Assembly: GCF_036567905.1 (NCBI RefSeq)
Contig: NZ_DATCTO010000063.1
Coordinates: 59,384-123,383 of the forward strand
DNA length: 64,000 nt
Reading direction: 5' to 3'
From: Candidatus Binatus sp.
GTDB taxonomy: Bacteria; Desulfobacterota; Binatia; Binatales; Binataceae
This document shows, piece by piece, positions 62,794-64,000 of the stretch (the first letter of the stretch is position 1; every line of letters begins with the position of its first letter). A model generated the notes under the pieces. It worked only from the letters and a program-made list of their open reading frames with translations, had not been told where the DNA came from and searched no databases. A program made the translations under genes and the position numbers.

Positions 62794-63102
62794 TTAATTT
62801 CCCTTGAGACGCGGATCGTCGGTCGCGATGCAGCGCTGATTTGTCAAAAGGATATACCGGTCACTTGCAGCCGCGACGCTTCCAGAAGGGCCGATCCAAT
62901 TCTTGTGACTCTCCGCGATAGCGCGAAGCCTGGCGTTAGTCTCCTCACACGCGGATTCCGTCTCGTAAACGCGATCGACACGATACCACTTAGACAAAGG
63001 CACACTGCCGTCGATCTTTGCCTTGTCACCTTCCATGACTATTGGCGGCATCAGTAAATACCAGCCCACAAGCGCGAGCGCGGCGGCGTGGCGGGGCTTC
63101 AC
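62794..63102 (-). CDS. Small membrane-anchored or exported protein
   Basis: 102 aa. Residues 5-20 form one hydrophobic helix (AAALALVGWYLLMPPIV). The mature part is short, with two cysteines (SACEET and NQRCIA) that could form a disulfide. No family recognised. Confidence 0.5.
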   Translation of the reverse strand: MKPRHAAALALVGWYLLMPPIVMEGDKAKIDGSVPLSKWYRVDRVYETESACEETNARLRAIAESHKNWIGPSGSVAAASDRYILLTNQRCIATDDPRLKGN

Positions 63103-63117
63103 AAAGCGCCGCGTCGA

Positions 63118-63663
63118 TCAGTCGATGCCGAGGCGCTCGCGCCCCTCGGGAGAAATCATCTGCGGAGTCCACGGCGGATCCCACACCAGATCGACGTCCG
63201 CCTCCGACACGCCCGGGATGCTCATGATCTTGAAGCGCGCGTCGGTCGCGATCGAGGCGCCCATGCCGCATCCCTGCGCCGTCAAAGTCATCTTGACTTC
63301 GACTTTCTTGGCGCCGTCGCCGGCGTCCTTCACTTCCATTCCATAGACCAGGCCGAGGTCCACGATGTTGACGGGGATTTCGGGATCGAAGCAGGTCTTG
63401 AGCTGCTCCCAGACCATCGCTTCGAGATCGCCGCCCCCCGACGCCGACACCGCGCCCGCATCTTCGGGCTTCTTGCCGACCGCATCGGCGTCTTTGCCCG
63501 CGACGCGGAACAGGCCGCCGTACGCGGCAATCTGCAGGGTGAAGGTCCCGCCGAGCGATTGCGTGATAAAGGCCTCGGTCCCCTTTGCCAGCATCATTTT
63601 GCTTCCGGCCGGGATCCGGACGCCTTCGCATTCGCGGGTCAATTCAACACGTTCCATCTGCAC
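63118..63663 (-). CDS. sufT: Fe-S assembly protein SufT (MIP18/DUF59 family)
   Basis: 181 aa. The N-terminal part (TRECEGVRIPAGSKMMLAKG, EAFITQSLGGTFTLQI) is specific to SufT (TIGR03406). The C-terminal MIP18 domain contains DPEIPVNIVDLGLVYGMEV and the conserved Cys in LTAQGCGMG. SufT helps mature Fe-S proteins, especially under low-iron or high-demand conditions. The start could also be two codons downstream. Confidence 0.92.
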   Translation of the reverse strand: MQMERVELTRECEGVRIPAGSKMMLAKGTEAFITQSLGGTFTLQIAAYGGLFRVAGKDADAVGKKPEDAGAVSASGGGDLEAMVWEQLKTCFDPEIPVNIVDLGLVYGMEVKDAGDGAKKVEVKMTLTAQGCGMGASIATDARFKIMSIPGVSEADVDLVWDPPWTPQMISPEGRERLGID

Positions 63664-64000
63664 ATACCTTCCTTGTCAGACATGTCATTGTAACGCGACC
63701 GCCCGGCGCGGGCCATACCCGCGACGCTGCGGCGCACCCAAGCAGAGCCCCTGCGGGCGAGATGCTTTGAGGCTTCGGCGTAGCTGAGGACGGCTACACG
63801 CGGGGTTTTTCACTGGTCGTTGGCACGACGGGCCAATGTGAATCGGAAAATATGCGCGACGCATCTTTTCCTCTCGACCCTGAGAGCGAAAGACCGTCCT
63901 CGGGATTTCGCGATGGACACTGGGTGCAGGGGTCACCCCTGGCCGTTGGCACGGCTGGCCAGTATTAAAAGACTGCGCGCCCGCGGCACGGGCCGCGCCC
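63664..64000. other. Intergenic region with dispersed repeats, window end
   Basis: No gene is supported in the last 337 nt. It holds a long repeat copy (63922-63967) and inverted segments (GGAAAATATGCGCGACGCAT and CATCTTTTCC) related to those around 49380. Confidence 0.6.
63922..63967. repeat. Dispersed repeat, long copy
   Basis: It starts with the same GGGTGCAGGGGTCACCCCTG core as the 49367 and 58640 copies. It then continues GGCCGTTGGCACGGCTGGCC plus AGTATTA, as in the 49442 copy. Confidence 0.8.

Overview
The window is GC-rich, gene-dense bacterial chromosome (about 70 genes, no phage or IS element seen). It reads like an uncultured, metabolically versatile Gram-negative lineage of the Desulfobacterota or Binatota kind. 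That placement is an inference from gene content: two F420-type luciferase-like oxidoreductases, a hopanoid-type aminotransferase, lipoproteins, a Tat-type Rieske protein, many acyl-CoA genes, and the rplU-rpmA-obgE-proBA-nadD-rsfS order. No rRNA or other phylogenetic marker was available to confirm it. The one certain RNA gene is a tRNA-Leu(UAA) on the minus strand (1304-1636), split after position 34 by a 245-nt group I intron with a cyanobacterial-type core.

Region by region: 1-4.8 kb holds the end of an aminotransferase, YceI, the split tRNA, two lipoproteins and an exported beta-propeller. 4.8-12 kb has an RNase II/R-family nuclease, small HTH proteins, an LLM oxidoreductase, a QueC/BMP-lipoprotein pair, an HTH protein fused to a PTS EIIA domain, and a PWWP-like small protein. 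12.4-17.5 kb is a TetR regulator followed by two CrtI-like flavoproteins, each followed by an SCP2-like lipid-binding protein, and a terminator.

The most unusual part is 17.6-33.9 kb. Two identical-arm palindromes (CCTAAC-N4-GTTAGG) precede a tightly packed 12-gene operon. It encodes an NarH/EbdB-type four-cluster Fe-S subunit, two tandem type II DMSO-reductase-family molybdenum catalytic subunits, a degenerate AMP-ligase-like protein, an unknown 230-aa protein, a PaaK-like ligase, a U32 protein with two Cys4 motifs, a four-helix membrane protein, MoaA, a DUF1329 exported protein, a NarM-like Nitr_red_assoc protein and an MqnC/CofH-like radical SAM enzyme. No Tat signal, no heme gamma subunit and no TorD-type chaperone are visible. 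My reading is a cytoplasmic Mo enzyme system with its own maturation factors, possibly acting on hydrophobic substrates that are then CoA-activated. The substrate is unknown.

Downstream, 34-38 kb is a ROK kinase/GH38 mannosidase pair. 38-43 kb has a ThDP enzyme, an acyl-CoA dehydrogenase and an SCPx-type thiolase. 43-50 kb is mixed housekeeping (hydrolase, Rieske, TolB-like propeller, THUMP methyltransferase, EF-P). 49.7-56 kb has YgfZ, two tiny desulforedoxin-like proteins, and an amidohydrolase/enoyl-CoA hydratase/acyl-CoA synthetase run. 56-63.7 kb is the rsfS-nadD-proA-proB-obgE-(LLM)-rpmA-rplU block and SufT, all on the minus strand. A GC-rich dispersed repeat occurs at 49.3-49.6 kb, 58.6 kb and 63.9 kb.
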